Origin: Gymnogyps californianus
Taxonomy: Eukaryota > Chordata > Aves > Accipitriformes > Cathartidae
Assembly (NCBI RefSeq): GCF_018139145.2
Contig: NC_059486.1
Span: 558,001-622,000 of the forward strand
DNA length: 64,000 nt
Direction of reading: 5' to 3'
How positions within the stretch are numbered: position 1 is the stretch's first letter; every line of letters begins with the position of its first letter. This document shows positions 49,037 to 59,932 of this stretch, in pieces. The position numbers and the translations under genes are program-made. Below the pieces are notes generated by a model. The model searched no databases. It was not told the DNA's origin and saw only the letters and a program-made list of their open reading frames with translations.

Positions 49037-49073
49037 TTTGATACCACCCTTCAATATCACCCTTCAATACCAC
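49037..49073. repeat. 13-bp tandem repeat, about 2.8 copies
   Basis: The unit CCTTCAATATCAC occurs at 49048 and 49061 (the latter as CCTTCAATACCAC), preceded by a partial copy TTTGATACCAC at 49037. It is a short minisatellite with no coding or regulatory evidence. Confidence 0.8.
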
Positions 49074-50200
49074 AGGTAAGCCAGCGCTTGCTGGGTTATA
49101 TCAGCAGAGCTTGCTGTACTCCCTGCTCCAGACCAGACCGGGGGATTTTACTGCTACTTCCCTCTCTCGAAGGGCTGAAAAGCACCCTGGGCTGTGAGAG
49201 GTGTCAAGCTGTGAAGGTCCAGATCAGCTTTTTCTTCTCCTTGTTCTTCCAGTAAACCAGACATTTAGTCCTAGGTGGGTCTACGGATAGTAAAGACCCC
49301 TCTTCTAGGCAGAGAGTGATGCAGGATGGGCAGTGGTTCACAGAAGCATATCCCCACTCCTAACCATGGAGATATGATGTCCATGGGTGACAGCTCTCCC
49401 CTCTCCTTTGCTGACCAGGACCCCCCAAAACTCCCTTGCTGGCTCAGTTGACAACCCCCTTTTTTCACTCCCCTTCCCCTGTCATGTGAGATGTTCAGCT
49501 CTATCTGCCGTGCCTGGTCCCATGACCTGTTGGCTGTCCCAGCACGCCGATGCCAGACCTTCCCCTCCCAGCACTGCTGCAGGACAGCAGACCCCCTCCG
49601 CACAGGGAGACCCGGGAAATGCAGTCATATAGACCAGAGGTGCCGACCTGCAGCTGGTGTCAGGTGGGAGCATTCACCCCTGAGGCACTGGTGGGGGAAG
49701 AGAGCAACCTCAGGGATGGGCTACAGGAGGACACGGTTGCAGAGGAAAGCATGTTGTGGGGTGCTGTCTCTGTACAAGGAATGCTTTCAGGATTTAACTT
49801 AATCCGCTTCCTCGATTAAGCTACTGCAAACTAAAGCCAGTCTACTTTGCGAGTGCCCATTTAAAGCACAGCGTGCTTTGCCTAATCCCTTCCCTTCAAG
49901 GCTGTTCTTAATTTTTCCTTTATTTTCCAGAGTACGTCTGTGTGAGCCTGCTCTCAGGGAGGGGTTCATGCAAAGCACCCCCCTCCTCATGCCCAACCTG
50001 CAGATAGTATGGTGAAGAGACACTGGGTCTCTGCATGGAGAGGGAGCAGAGCAGGGGGCTTCACATCTCACAGCGCTCCCCCACCTCTTCATGCCAAGTC
50101 ACCTGCCAGGAGCTTCTTGTGGAAGTAGGCTAGCCTTAGCCAGGAGACAGACGAGCCTCCTGCTCCTTTCACAGGAAAAATTTCCTTCTGGGCAAAAATG

Positions 50201-50256
50201 GGAAAAAAAGAAGAAGAAAAAAAGAAGAAGAAAAAAAGGAAAAAAAAAAGTTTTTT
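50201..50256 (+). repeat. Pure-purine tract with a 14-bp period
   Basis: Fifty consecutive purines (50201-50250) are built on the unit AAAAAAAGAAGAAG, present twice exactly at 50203 and 50217 with a degenerate third copy from 50231. A run of six T follows. Such homopurine tracts are unstable in length and can adopt unusual structures. The lysine-rich frames read through it are artefacts of the repeat. Confidence 0.92.
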
Positions 50257-51689
50257 ATTTGAAGGATTCTTTTCACGTGTTAAGTTTTGCCCTGAACATT
50301 GCAAAGCCACACTCCCCCCCAAACAACAACAACCCTTCCTCTCCCAAACAAAACAGAAAATGAATCCTCAGCAAGGGGAAACCTCCTAGGTGCAATCTGG
50401 TGTTCAGGGCTGGTGTGCTTCACAGCGCAATTTGTGTTTGCAATTTGTCTACCCCAGACTTTGTGTTCCCCCAGATGCACAATGAGAGGCCATATACATA
50501 ACAAAACAATCTCTGCAATATCTAACAGGGCATATGCACAAAGTGCATTTATGCCTCTCTGCACTTCTCTGCACCTTCTTATCCCTTCACAAAAGCTGTT
50601 GCTACAGTCTTCTGCAAAAAGGCCTGGGAAATAAGCACTCTTCTCCTGCTAGGAAGACCTCCATGAAGAGCAAACCCAAAGGCCAATAAGGCTCCCTCTC
50701 TGGGCAGAAAGGACGTGCTCCTACAAGGCAGCGCTGAGAGCAGATCCAATGCTTCCTAGCTCAAAGAAGGCCCATGAAGGGGCACCACATGCAGCACACA
50801 TCTGCAGCAACCGCCCTTGTCCAGGGAAAGCACTGGACTGAAGACACTGCATAGACAGCAGCAGCAGATGATTTGGCCCACACTCACAGCCGGCACAGCA
50901 AGTCACAGTCTCTCCAGCAAGGCTCACATAAGGGGCTTGTCCAGGAAAGCAAGATGCACCCAGGATGCCAACAGAGCACTGGCTTGCACCTGCCAGTGAG
51001 GCGGTGAAGTTGGCAGTATGTGGAGGCTGAGCTTGTCCTAGAGGAAGGCGACTGTGGAGGTACTGCATGGCTTCTGAGATGAGGCAGGGTACATGCTCGA
51101 GCCCAGGACAGGAGAAGGGAGGAGACGGTCCAGAGAAGGGTGCTCTGACCATCTCCTGCTTCCTCTAGCTGCTATCAGATCTTTACAACCACACTGCCTA
51201 TCCATGTCCCATCGCAGCTTCTACTGTTTCCCCTGGACCCTAGTGACAGCTCCTCTAATCCATCTTCTCTGGCTATGTTGGTTGGAGAACTTCACACTCA
51301 GCTTGGAGGTGTCCTCCTGCTTCTTTGCTATAGTAGATCCCTGACTGGTCCAGATGCGGTGGGAATGCGGTGAGGATGCCTGGCAGCAAGAGATGAGGAG
51401 TGCTGGGAGGAGGATTTTGCAGGGGTGTGCTCTGTGCACACACAAGAGCAGGAGCATGAACCCTTTCCCAGGGCTGATGTCTGAACGGTGGTGTCTCTCT
51501 GGTGAAGATTTTGAGGTGGAGCTGCTCACTGGAGGTGGAGGACCATGCACTGAGCAGTGGGATGGGGGGACAGGAGCAGCATCTGGGCAGGGTGGGTGTC
51601 AGGCACTGGGACAGCTACAACAGCACCTCTGTTTAGTCAGAAGAATAACATCTCAGCTTCCAAAACATTTCCATTCTCATTCTCTATTT
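50257..51689. other. Non-coding DNA
   Basis: No gene, transposon or RNA was recognised. Frames of 94-143 codons overlap on the two strands and carry no domain. Confidence 0.45.
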
Positions 51690-51790
51690 TGTTTTCAGTG
51701 AAAAATGTGAAAACGGTAATACAAAATTTCCCATGGAAGTTTCCTGTTTTGACAAAAAATCAATTTTCCATTGAGCAGATATTTTAAACA
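51690..51790. repeat. Possible ancient AT-rich quasi-palindromic repeat
   Basis: The sequence GTTTTCAGTGAAAAATGTGAAAAC followed by CAAAATTTCCCATGGAAGTTTCCTGTTTTGACAAAAAATCAATTTTCCATTG resembles a family of AT-rich, partly self-complementary repeats (runs of GAAAATTT, CCATGGAA and TTTTGACAAAA) scattered in reptile and bird genomes. I cannot name the family. The central CCATGG is the local dyad. It may be a short non-autonomous DNA transposon, or only coincidentally similar. Confidence 0.35.
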
Positions 51791-53484
51791 AATATTTCTG
51801 CCTGCTGTATGAGGAATGAAGAGCATCAGCCAAACTTAGGGGAGGGAGGAGCGTGTCATGGTAAGCAGTGACTCTCAGAGATACCTGGGCTTGTGACAGA
51901 AAACATCTGCTTTGAGCTCCCTGGGCAGCACTGTGGCTAAGAAAGCTGGTGTGAGGTGGGATGTGTCACCCCTCTTTTGTGTCCAGTCCTTTTGCTAAAT
52001 GGTGGAGAAAGATGAGGGTGGTTGGTTCACCCAAGAGAGGTGCCCTGAACAGGGCAGATGTTCTGGGACACCTGTGTCTCCTCTGACGGCTGGGGAAATC
52101 AGAGCCACCTCACCAGATTTCAGTGTCTAGTGTCAGGATAGCAAAAGTTAAATAAGATGAATCCCTCCCCATGGCACCTGCATGTATAAGTGGTAATATG
52201 GGGTAGCAATAGGGCTGTGGCATTCCCTCTTTGGGCTTGGAATTGCTTGGTTGGCTTGTTTCTTATATGTTTTGCTTCTCTGGAAGAAGAGTGAAATGGT
52301 CAAGTAGACCCCCTAGGAGAGAGGAAATTGCTCCTGTCCTGAGAGTAGCTGAGCCTGCCCAGGGAGAGACGTTTCCGAACTGCAAGGCAGGAGGAAGAGC
52401 ATCAAGAAGCCGCAGCAGGGAGCCAGGCTGTTAAGATAAACAGCTGGGCCTCCAGAGAGACAGAAACAAAACTGCCTAGGGATAAAACTTCCAGGAATGA
52501 AACTTCCCAGGACTGTGCAGAGCCTGCTGCAACTCAGAAAGCTGCTGAATTGACTGAAAGCAAGCCTGGAAGCAGGGACCGGCTTGCAAGGGCTCTGTAG
52601 GCGGGGGAGAGCTGTTAATGAGCCTTTTCATGTCTATTCTATCTGATCTAATTCTATTCTGTCACTTTGATTTTTCTTTCTGTGTAAAAGTTAATGCATG
52701 TTATAAATAATACCTGTCTCTTGAATTGACTGATCTTCTTTGGGGAGCTCATTTTGGGGAAAAAGGCTCGGCAGAGATGCCTCAAAGCTGTGTCTAAATT
52801 GGGGTCCCATCACAACGGCACACGCATGAACCAGCGCTGGTTTTCAGGCTGTGAAGAAGAAAGGGTTGAGAACAGATTTATAAAGGTATGGGAAACCTTT
52901 GTAGGCTGGGAGGTTAAAGGCTATTTTGCCTACTTCGTCTTTTAGAGAGGAGCCTGGGCTGCAGCTTAGGCTGTTCTTTAAGGCCCTGTATGGGAGAAGG
53001 TTTCTAACACTGTAGAGCTCTTTCAGTCTTTCGGAGAAAGGCATGATATTGGCGAGAAGCAACAGTCAATAAATTTGAAATGTAGAGGAGCTCACAGAGG
53101 GGGAGACACTGGTCGCAGGTGGAAAGCCACAAAAGTCTTTAGGCACCTCCTTCCAATTAAAGCTGGTGCCTAAGCGAGTGGGTGCTCCTTTACTTGTGCC
53201 CTTCTTCACCAAACTGAATTCTGCAATAGCTTGTGAAAGCTGGTACCCATGAACCCAGCACTCATAGGCAAACAGCTCTGCTTAGACTAAAGATAGAGCA
53301 ATCAGGGCTGTGTGACTGGGAGGTGCTGTTCTGCCTGAATCATCTCCATTACTGAATATTGTCTCCTTTTCATACATCTGGTCTTGTTCCCCAGCTGAGT
53401 CCTGCACTGGACTCTGCCTAATTTGAACACTGTGGCAGTCAGCCACTGGCTGAGCCAAAGCTTAAGGCTCAACCCCAGCCAAGC
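51791..53484. other. Non-coding DNA, part with LTR-like texture
   Basis: From about 52.38 to 52.76 kb the sequence (GTTAAGATAAACAGCTGGGCC, later GTTATAAATAATACCTGTCTCTTG) has the texture of an old long terminal repeat around a polyadenylation region. I find no matching partner, TG...CA ends or target duplication, so I do not call an element. The rest is featureless. Confidence 0.35.
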
Positions 53485-53555
53485 ATACAGTGCAGGTTTA
53501 GCCTGGGTGATCACAATGGTCCTTCTGGCCCCAGAAGCCATGAATTAGTGACCAA
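53485..53555 (+). mobile_element. 3' tail of an ancient CR1/L3-like element
   Basis: The string TGATCACAATGGTCCTTCTGGCC (53508-53530), followed by CCAGAAGCCATGAATTAGTG, closely resembles the 3' end of old amniote CR1 elements, usually 'gatcacaatggtcccttctggccttgaaatctatgaatc'. Only this short 3' tail is convincing. The 150-200 bases upstream (from about 53300) may belong to the same insertion but are too diverged to be sure. A SINE that borrowed the CR1 tail would look the same over this length. Confidence 0.6.
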
Positions 53556-54128
53556 ACCTCCACTTTGGTGCCCACTGGTTCCCTTGGTCTTCCTCTCTAA
53601 GGTGGTGACCCCAAGCTACAGCAGTGGGTGGCCGTGGCAGCTTATGCTCACAGGAACCTGCTGTAGCTGGGGCAGCAGCTGTAGCAAGTCTAGCAGTGTC
53701 TAAGCATGGTCTCTGTTCAGGCATGTTGCCAGCAGGTCAATGGAGCTTCCTTCTTCCAAGGACTCTCATTGAGCAAACTCTGAGAAGAAGCCTGAGGATG
53801 AGGACAGCAGTTCCTGGGAGAAAAAAATGAGAGGAAATCTTGCTCTTTGCACTCCCTACTTGGCTGTTCATTTTATTTCTGCAGAGGGAAGCTCTCCTGC
53901 TTCTGTCTACATGTTGTCTCCTTCTCTGCTTCCGACAGTTAACCAGCACAGATCTTCTCTGTCCTCTGCTCTTCTCATCTGCCATACAAGCATTGTGCTG
54001 ATCAACCAGATACTGCAAAGTCAGGCAAGGAGAGCGCTGCTCTGCATATTTGGCTTGATACAAACAGTGCTGATGTTGAAAAGGAGGCACGTAGTGAGTG
54101 CTCATGGAAGCCTCCTTCCATGGGAGTT

Positions 54129-54166
54129 GGTGTGCACATGGACGTGCACATGGTGTGCACATGGAC
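54129..54166. repeat. 23-bp tandem duplication rich in GTGCAC
   Basis: GGTGTGCACATGGAC occurs at 54129 and again exactly at 54152, separated by GTGCACAT. The palindrome GTGCAC therefore appears three times in about 30 bp. It is a small minisatellite-like duplication with no recognised role. Confidence 0.85.
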
Positions 54167-56050
54167 AGAGCTGTGTATGCATCAGCCGATGGGCATGGGG
54201 TTAGTGGTAATTTAAACCATTAATCAGTTCCTGGGGGAATAGTTGGTTCCCTATAGCTGTCCCCTTCTCTTTGACTAAAGTAGGCTGCCGGGAGCTGGAG
54301 CCACCTAGACAAGCTGTGGGTGGGCAGGAGCCCCAAGGGAGATGCCTTGCACAGAGGTTGCAACCTAAAATGTGGGGTCTGTGCAGGGAGAGCAACACAT
54401 TGCTGTGCTGCAAACAGGTTGGCAGAGGATTGTGGCTCAAAACAGGGCCCTGGTCCCACACTGATGACAGGTCCAGGACCATCCAGAGATCAGCCTTGGG
54501 GTGGGTCCTAGATGGCTGACCCTGGAGAAATTGTCCAAGTGAAGGAACATTTTTCTTTTCAACTTGGTGCTGAAAACCACTGAGGACTAGGTGCCTGGGC
54601 ACACCAGGAGGGCCAGGTTTTGGGGCTTAACTTGACAAGAAACACATTAACTCTTTGCTGTTTAATAATTTGCTAAATTAGCCTGTGTGTTTTAGAGGCA
54701 TACACTTGGTAATAGGCTCTTGAGGGAAGAGCAGACCTGCATGGGGTTAGCAGGTCCAGCATTTAGACTGGACTATACCTAGTGCTTGTTCGAGGTCTCA
54801 ATCAGCTGATGGAAAAATAGGAGAACTACAGCTGGGGACGTTCTCACTGAAGGGCTAAAAATTCACTGAGAAGAACAGCAGCTACACCCCAAAGGTGTCA
54901 CCTCAGCTGCTCAGATCTGAGCTAAATCTGGAGGTGTAAGGAGGAGCCTTCGCAGTAAGGTGGCCACTTGGTGAAGTTGGGTAGAGGAGCCAGGCAGGGG
55001 AGCAAATCCACCTGAGGCCTCTTGGCAAGAAGCAGTGGAGTGCATGAGCTTTTGGCAGGTTTCGAGTGAGTGACTGGATGGAGGTGACATCTTGGCAGCT
55101 CTTCCCGTGTCAGTGGGTCTCTTGTGCTGGTGAGCTGCCTCTGAAGAAGCTCCTGGGTAAGACCCATGCTTCAAACATCTTGACCTGGGAGTCCCGACAA
55201 GCTTACCTCTGTTCTCCCAACACTTGCTTTCTTGGAGGAGATGCATGGAGACACTAGGACATCTAAGTCTTGGAAAAATCCATTTAATGCCCTCACTGCT
55301 CTGGATCTGCTCTGAGCAGGTGAAGAAGCTCTGCTGGTCTCTGCCTTCTTCTTACTGTGGTACTGCAAATGGTCCCCACGTACTCGGTCAGCTGTGTTGC
55401 TTCTCTGTCCCTCCCTGTAGTTCACCATAATTATTAAGGGTTCATTTGCTGATGCCCTGGCAGCATCGTACAAGCACTGCCTCTCATCTCCCTCCTGGCT
55501 TGGCACTCCTGAGCTTTGGCTTTAGGGCTCGTGCTCTTTTTCTGCAGTCAGGTCAGGCTGTGAAACTTTAATTTGCTGCCCTGCAGTTCTTGCAGCCTCT
55601 CAGCTTCCCTGCTTGGCTGCCTTTCCCTCCTGTTGACTGTCTGCTGTTTTGGATGATTTTTTCCCAAACTGTCCTCGCCTTTATTTACTGGGACAATTTG
55701 CATTTTATTATTTTCCACACATACTTCAGAGGTTTTGCATGCATTTCTCTTTCCTCTCTGGGGCTCCTCACTTCCTTCTATTTAGCATTATCTGCAGGGC
55801 TCTATCCTGTGCAACCCTGTTTCAGCTTATTTCCAAACAGTTTGCTGTCTCTCTGCCTGTGTAAAGCTTCTTCCCATGTCTGAAGTTTGGCCCACTTGGA
55901 GGGTCTCTCAGCAGGTGACCTGATTTACTATCTCAGACCACTTCACTATTTAAATCACCTCCACACACATCAGCTGCTCCTGTTCTTAGCTCTAACCTGT
56001 GTTCCTTCTCCCATCTCTGCCTCAAGTGGTTTGTGGTAATTTTTTAAAAT

Positions 56051-56083
56051 TATTTTTATTTATTTATTTAGTTATTTATTTTT
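56051..56083 (+). repeat. (TTTA)n-type microsatellite
   Basis: A 33-base tract of interrupted TTTA/TTTTA units (TATTTATTTATTTA core, then GTTATTTATTTTT). It could vary in length between individuals. Confidence 0.85.
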
Positions 56084-56999
56084 CCATGTGGGTAGAAGAG
56101 GAACAGCTGTTCCCACTGGATTCCTATTCTCACTATAAAGGGATCCCATACAGCTAGAGGAATACCTGAAGATTTCTAGCTTTTTCGAGTTGAAACCTTT
56201 GACAGCATCTCCTTTCCACATTTTTGTTAAATCTGTGGAGCAAAAGGCTCTGGTCTGCTGCATCCTGAGCATGTGGAAAGCATGTTTTCCTCAGCTCCTG
56301 CCTGTCAAAATTCCTGTTTCATTCCCTGACCCTTCACTGAAGGGCAGTTCCCAGCCTCCCAGTTGGCTCTTCAGAGTGACAAGAGAAAGAAGAGAATAAG
56401 CTTCAGGATGCCAAAATTGCCTGCTGAGACCAGCAAATATTTGAGACCCCTCTGAAGCTCCTGATATCCTGTGCTCCTTTGCTATAATGGTAGATTTCTA
56501 ATTCAGAAATGGGCTTTTAAAGCAAAGCTTGCATCATTGAATTTACCTTGCTTGGAGAGGCACTGTAGAGTGCTCCAGGAGCACATGAACTCGACTCCTT
56601 TTGGACAGCATTAAACTGTTAGAAGCATTTTGGGAGCACATCTTCAGTGCTCCAGCTGATGGTGGAGATTCAGCCCAAAGGACTGGGCTAAAGCTGTGTT
56701 GAAGTTAACCCAAAGCGTATCGTGTGGATGCTGGGTCTCCATCACCATCAACTTCACTCATTGCAGGTGAGGGAACAGAGCTTGGACTCTTCCAAATCCT
56801 CTCCTGAGCTGAGATCTGTAATAATAATGGATTTAATAACAAGGGATAAGTATACTTGTGACTTCCCAGTATCCCACTGAGATCAAAGTGGCCCAGGTCC
56901 AGACTGGTCCATATTCTGTACTTCAAACAGAAAGGTGACATTTTTCCAGATGTAAACTCTTCCTGTTGGAAAAATAACTTTTCTCAGCACCATCCTTTT

Positions 57000-58550
57000 T
57001 TTTCCCTTAATATACTGCTTTTTATTATATGAGCTACTTTTTCAGCAGTAGTTTTAAATCCAAAATTTTGGTATAGATTCAAGTGTGTGTTTTTGATCCT
57101 TTTATATTATTTTTTTGATTCCAGTTTTTTTTTAAAAACGGAATTATTAAGTTTTTAAACTTGTGGGATTTATTTTTCTCTTTTTTTCCCCTCCCTTTCC
57201 AGCCTGTTTCCTAATGACATATTTATTTGATCAGCCTTTTCCCAGACTGTTCATCTACCTATTTCTCTGCATGTCTGCTTATCACTCCCTCCCACTTTGA
57301 CACCCCCCTTAAAACCTTTTTAACTGTTTTACTGATTTCAAATTAATTTGGCGGATAGGACGGGATCTGAAAGACAGCTAAGTTCTTGCTTGAAAGGCTG
57401 CAGTGTGCACTCAATCATTACTCCTTCTCTTTGTCCTCTACCATCTACCGTAATTAGGTTGGTCTGCTGCATGTGTTTGGGTTTGGGGAGGGTTATGGCT
57501 ACAGTGGGATTCAGAGGTACTGTCAGAGGAGAAATGTGAGGGAGGACATGAGGAAGATCCAATGATATGCAACTAAAGAGGGATTAGAAGCCATCTATAA
57601 AAAATAGATTTTAGTTCTGATGTTGACTGAACAACTTTTTACTTCCTGCCCTTTTACTTGTGCTGAAAAGGGAAGCGGGGGGGCTCTCTGTGAAATATTG
57701 GTAAACTTTTTTTTTTCTCCTACATGAAAGGACATGGAAATCAGTCCTGAGCAAAATGATTGCAGAGAAAAGTTTATTCTTGTGTTTTTAATCGGTCAGT
57801 GAAAGCCATTTGATTTGATTACTTTGGCATCTTTAAATTTGTTCACACTGCTAATTCAAATATGTGCTATTTTTTAAATTGATACAATGCAGAATATAAA
57901 AAAAGCACAGATCCAACACTTGTCCTAAATTCAATCCAAGCTTTAAACAATCTATACAGTAGTATTAAAATCACAGATATTAGCAATCCATTGATTCATT
58001 CACATCATAAACAGCATTTGCATTATGCATTTTCTCCTTATGCCTTCCATTTTCCATGCAAATAAGTAACTAACCCTTATAACAAAATATTACTATTGCA
58101 TAATGTATATTCCATTTTTCAGTAAGGAGGTAAAAGACTTCTGAGCCAAAATTGGTATTTTTTAAAAGGCAAAAGAAATGAAATCACAGCCAAAATTTAA
58201 AGCTGGCTTGATTTCCACAGCAGAAACGTTTTTGTCTCTTGGTCCTAGAAACATTTCTTTCAAAGAAGATAAAAAAAAAAAAAAAGCCATAGGGACATGT
58301 TTTGACCTAACACTATTCACAATTCTCATATACTTTGCAGATCCAGGATGATTTTAAATAAAGATCCACCCACGGACACAAACTAATTGATTTAAATTCC
58401 ATCCTATCCAGTTGTTTGTAAATATTTTTGCTTCAATCATGCTTAGAGGGTTTTTTCCCCAACTCGAAATTTTGGCCAGCCCAGTTTTTCAAAACACTGG
58501 GGAATATAGTAAATTAAGACAGAAAGAGTTTAAAAATTAAAGGTCCTGCT
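57000..58550. promoter_or_regulatory. AT-rich block with octamer pair; candidate conserved non-coding region
   Basis: This is the longest strongly AT-rich stretch of the window, with almost no CpG and no recognised transposon. Its clearest motifs are ATTTGCAT (58016-58023), the adjacent palindrome TGCATTATGCA (58019-58029) and the inverted octamer ATGCAAAT (58056-58063). Such texture is common in deeply conserved enhancers of developmental genes, but also in neutral AT-rich DNA and in 3' untranslated regions. No polyadenylation site with supporting context and no open frame longer than about 75 codons was seen. Confidence 0.3.
58271..58285 (+). repeat. A15 homopolymer
   Basis: Fifteen A inside the AT-rich block at 57.0-58.55 kb. 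No retroposed body is recognisable on its 5' side. Confidence 0.8.
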
Positions 58551-59932
58551 CCAGACACCTGCCTGGGAGCTGATATGTGTTCTGTGTTTGTAAGACAAGA
58601 GCATGAACACTTCAGTGCAGGGGCATTACGGTTCAGGTGAGAAGAGAGCGTTCACCCCCTCCTAGTGAAGGCAGGTGAGACAAAATGAAGGAGATGAAAC
58701 ATTTCCCTCTGTGACTATTATACATGAAAAAGCATCTAGGCATGGACTTTAGTCCTTGGCTCTCTCTAGGTTGGTGCAATGAGTTGGCTCACGTGCCCAC
58801 CAGACCCTGCACACATCCAACCCTGTGCTGCTCAGCCTCTGTCTCTCTGCCCTCCACCCCGTGTTGTCAGCATGCATGGGCTGATGGAAAAGGGTCTGGG
58901 TGGAAGAGGGAGCTTGGATCCACCCTGGAGCTGGGAAGAGGCTGGAGCTGGGTCACCTCCTTCCTTCCCTCCGTGCTCCCCAGCTGGCTCCTGGTCCCAG
59001 TATTGGCAGAGCAAAGCCAGATGTGCCTGGCAAGCTGCAGCAGTTGGCACCTCTGCCTGGACCTTGAGCTGCTTCTGGAGGCAACGGTTGTCTTTTCTTG
59101 CAGAGGAGCACAGTGTCTGGATGTGGGCACTGCTGCAGCCGTGACATGCCTCTGACAGGACTGGGGGCATCCTGAATGGCAAACAGGTCACATCAAATGG
59201 GCAGATGAAGCACATCCATGACGTACTTCTGTGCTTCTGTGGGATGGTATTTCCAGTTCCTTTTCACAACCCCTGAAGCTCCTACAGGACCCTCAGCTCC
59301 TGCTCGTTTCTCTTGGGCTCATCCTAAAACACCTCTACCACTCCAAATCGCCTCCCTGCTTCTTTTTGACCTGCTGCGATGAACAGTGGCCGGTCTGGAT
59401 CTGTGTTGATCAGCCTGTCGGCCGCTCTGAGCAGATCAGGGTTGAGCTGTCGCTGCCTTTCCCAGAGAGGAGACACAAACAGCATCGATTTCTTTTCCTC
59501 AGCTGCAGGTTTTCATGACACCTCCTGCCTCTGAGACCTCTCCCCTCTTCCCAACGTGACTGGAGTTCACTTATACAAAGGGGCTGGCAGACAGTTGGGC
59601 AGGCTAGACGGTGTGATCCCGTGAGTCTTTGTTCTTCATGAAACCAGGCTAAAAATGAGTTTTTCTCAGTGCAAGCAAGTTCACATTCTTTCTAAGAGCT
59701 CTTTGATGATCAAACGTTTTCTTATTTTATGATGTTTTATACTCCCTTCCCAAAATAACAATTTTCCTAATGGAATCAGTTAGGCTATTATTTCTAACAG
59801 CCTCTGCCATGATCCAACAGTGTTTCTTCTAAGTCTGGCTTCTCAAATTCGACCAGACTTTTTCTTGCACAAGGCAGGAGGAGCTCAGGATCCTTAGTGG
59901 CCGAATCTACCACAGATCCAGGAAGCTCAAAG
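58551..59932. other. Non-coding DNA
   Basis: Overlapping frames of 143, 121 and 127 codons near 58.72-59.22 kb lie on both strands with no domain. No repeat was recognised up to the 3' end of the CR1 element. Confidence 0.5.

Larger units (their letters stand above)
46221..50200. other. Unique non-coding DNA, purine-rich at 46.95-47.39 kb
   Basis: The purine-rich segment (GAAGCAGCAGGAGGAAGGAGAG, GGAGGCGGGAGGTGGAAATC) gives Ser/Pro/Leu-rich minus frames up to 120 codons that look meaningless. At 47.93-48.05 kb AGTCTAATAAATAAATCAATAGAG and GAATGAATTATCC suggest another possible conserved non-coding element. Confidence 0.45.
53556..56999. other. Non-coding DNA, pyrimidine-rich at 55.55-55.9 kb
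   Basis: The T/C-rich segment gives hydrophobic, Phe/Leu/Ser-rich plus frames (55590-55883) that mimic membrane proteins but have no family match. No gene was recognised. The 23-bp and TTTA repeats are listed separately. Confidence 0.45.

Noticed and set aside
50089..50363. Lys-rich and Phe-rich frames around 50.2 kb
   Set aside because: They are translations of the homopurine tract and its complement.
55590..55883. Hydrophobic plus-strand frame resembling a membrane protein
   Set aside because: It is produced by a pyrimidine-rich tract, and a second frame across the same bases is equally hydrophobic.
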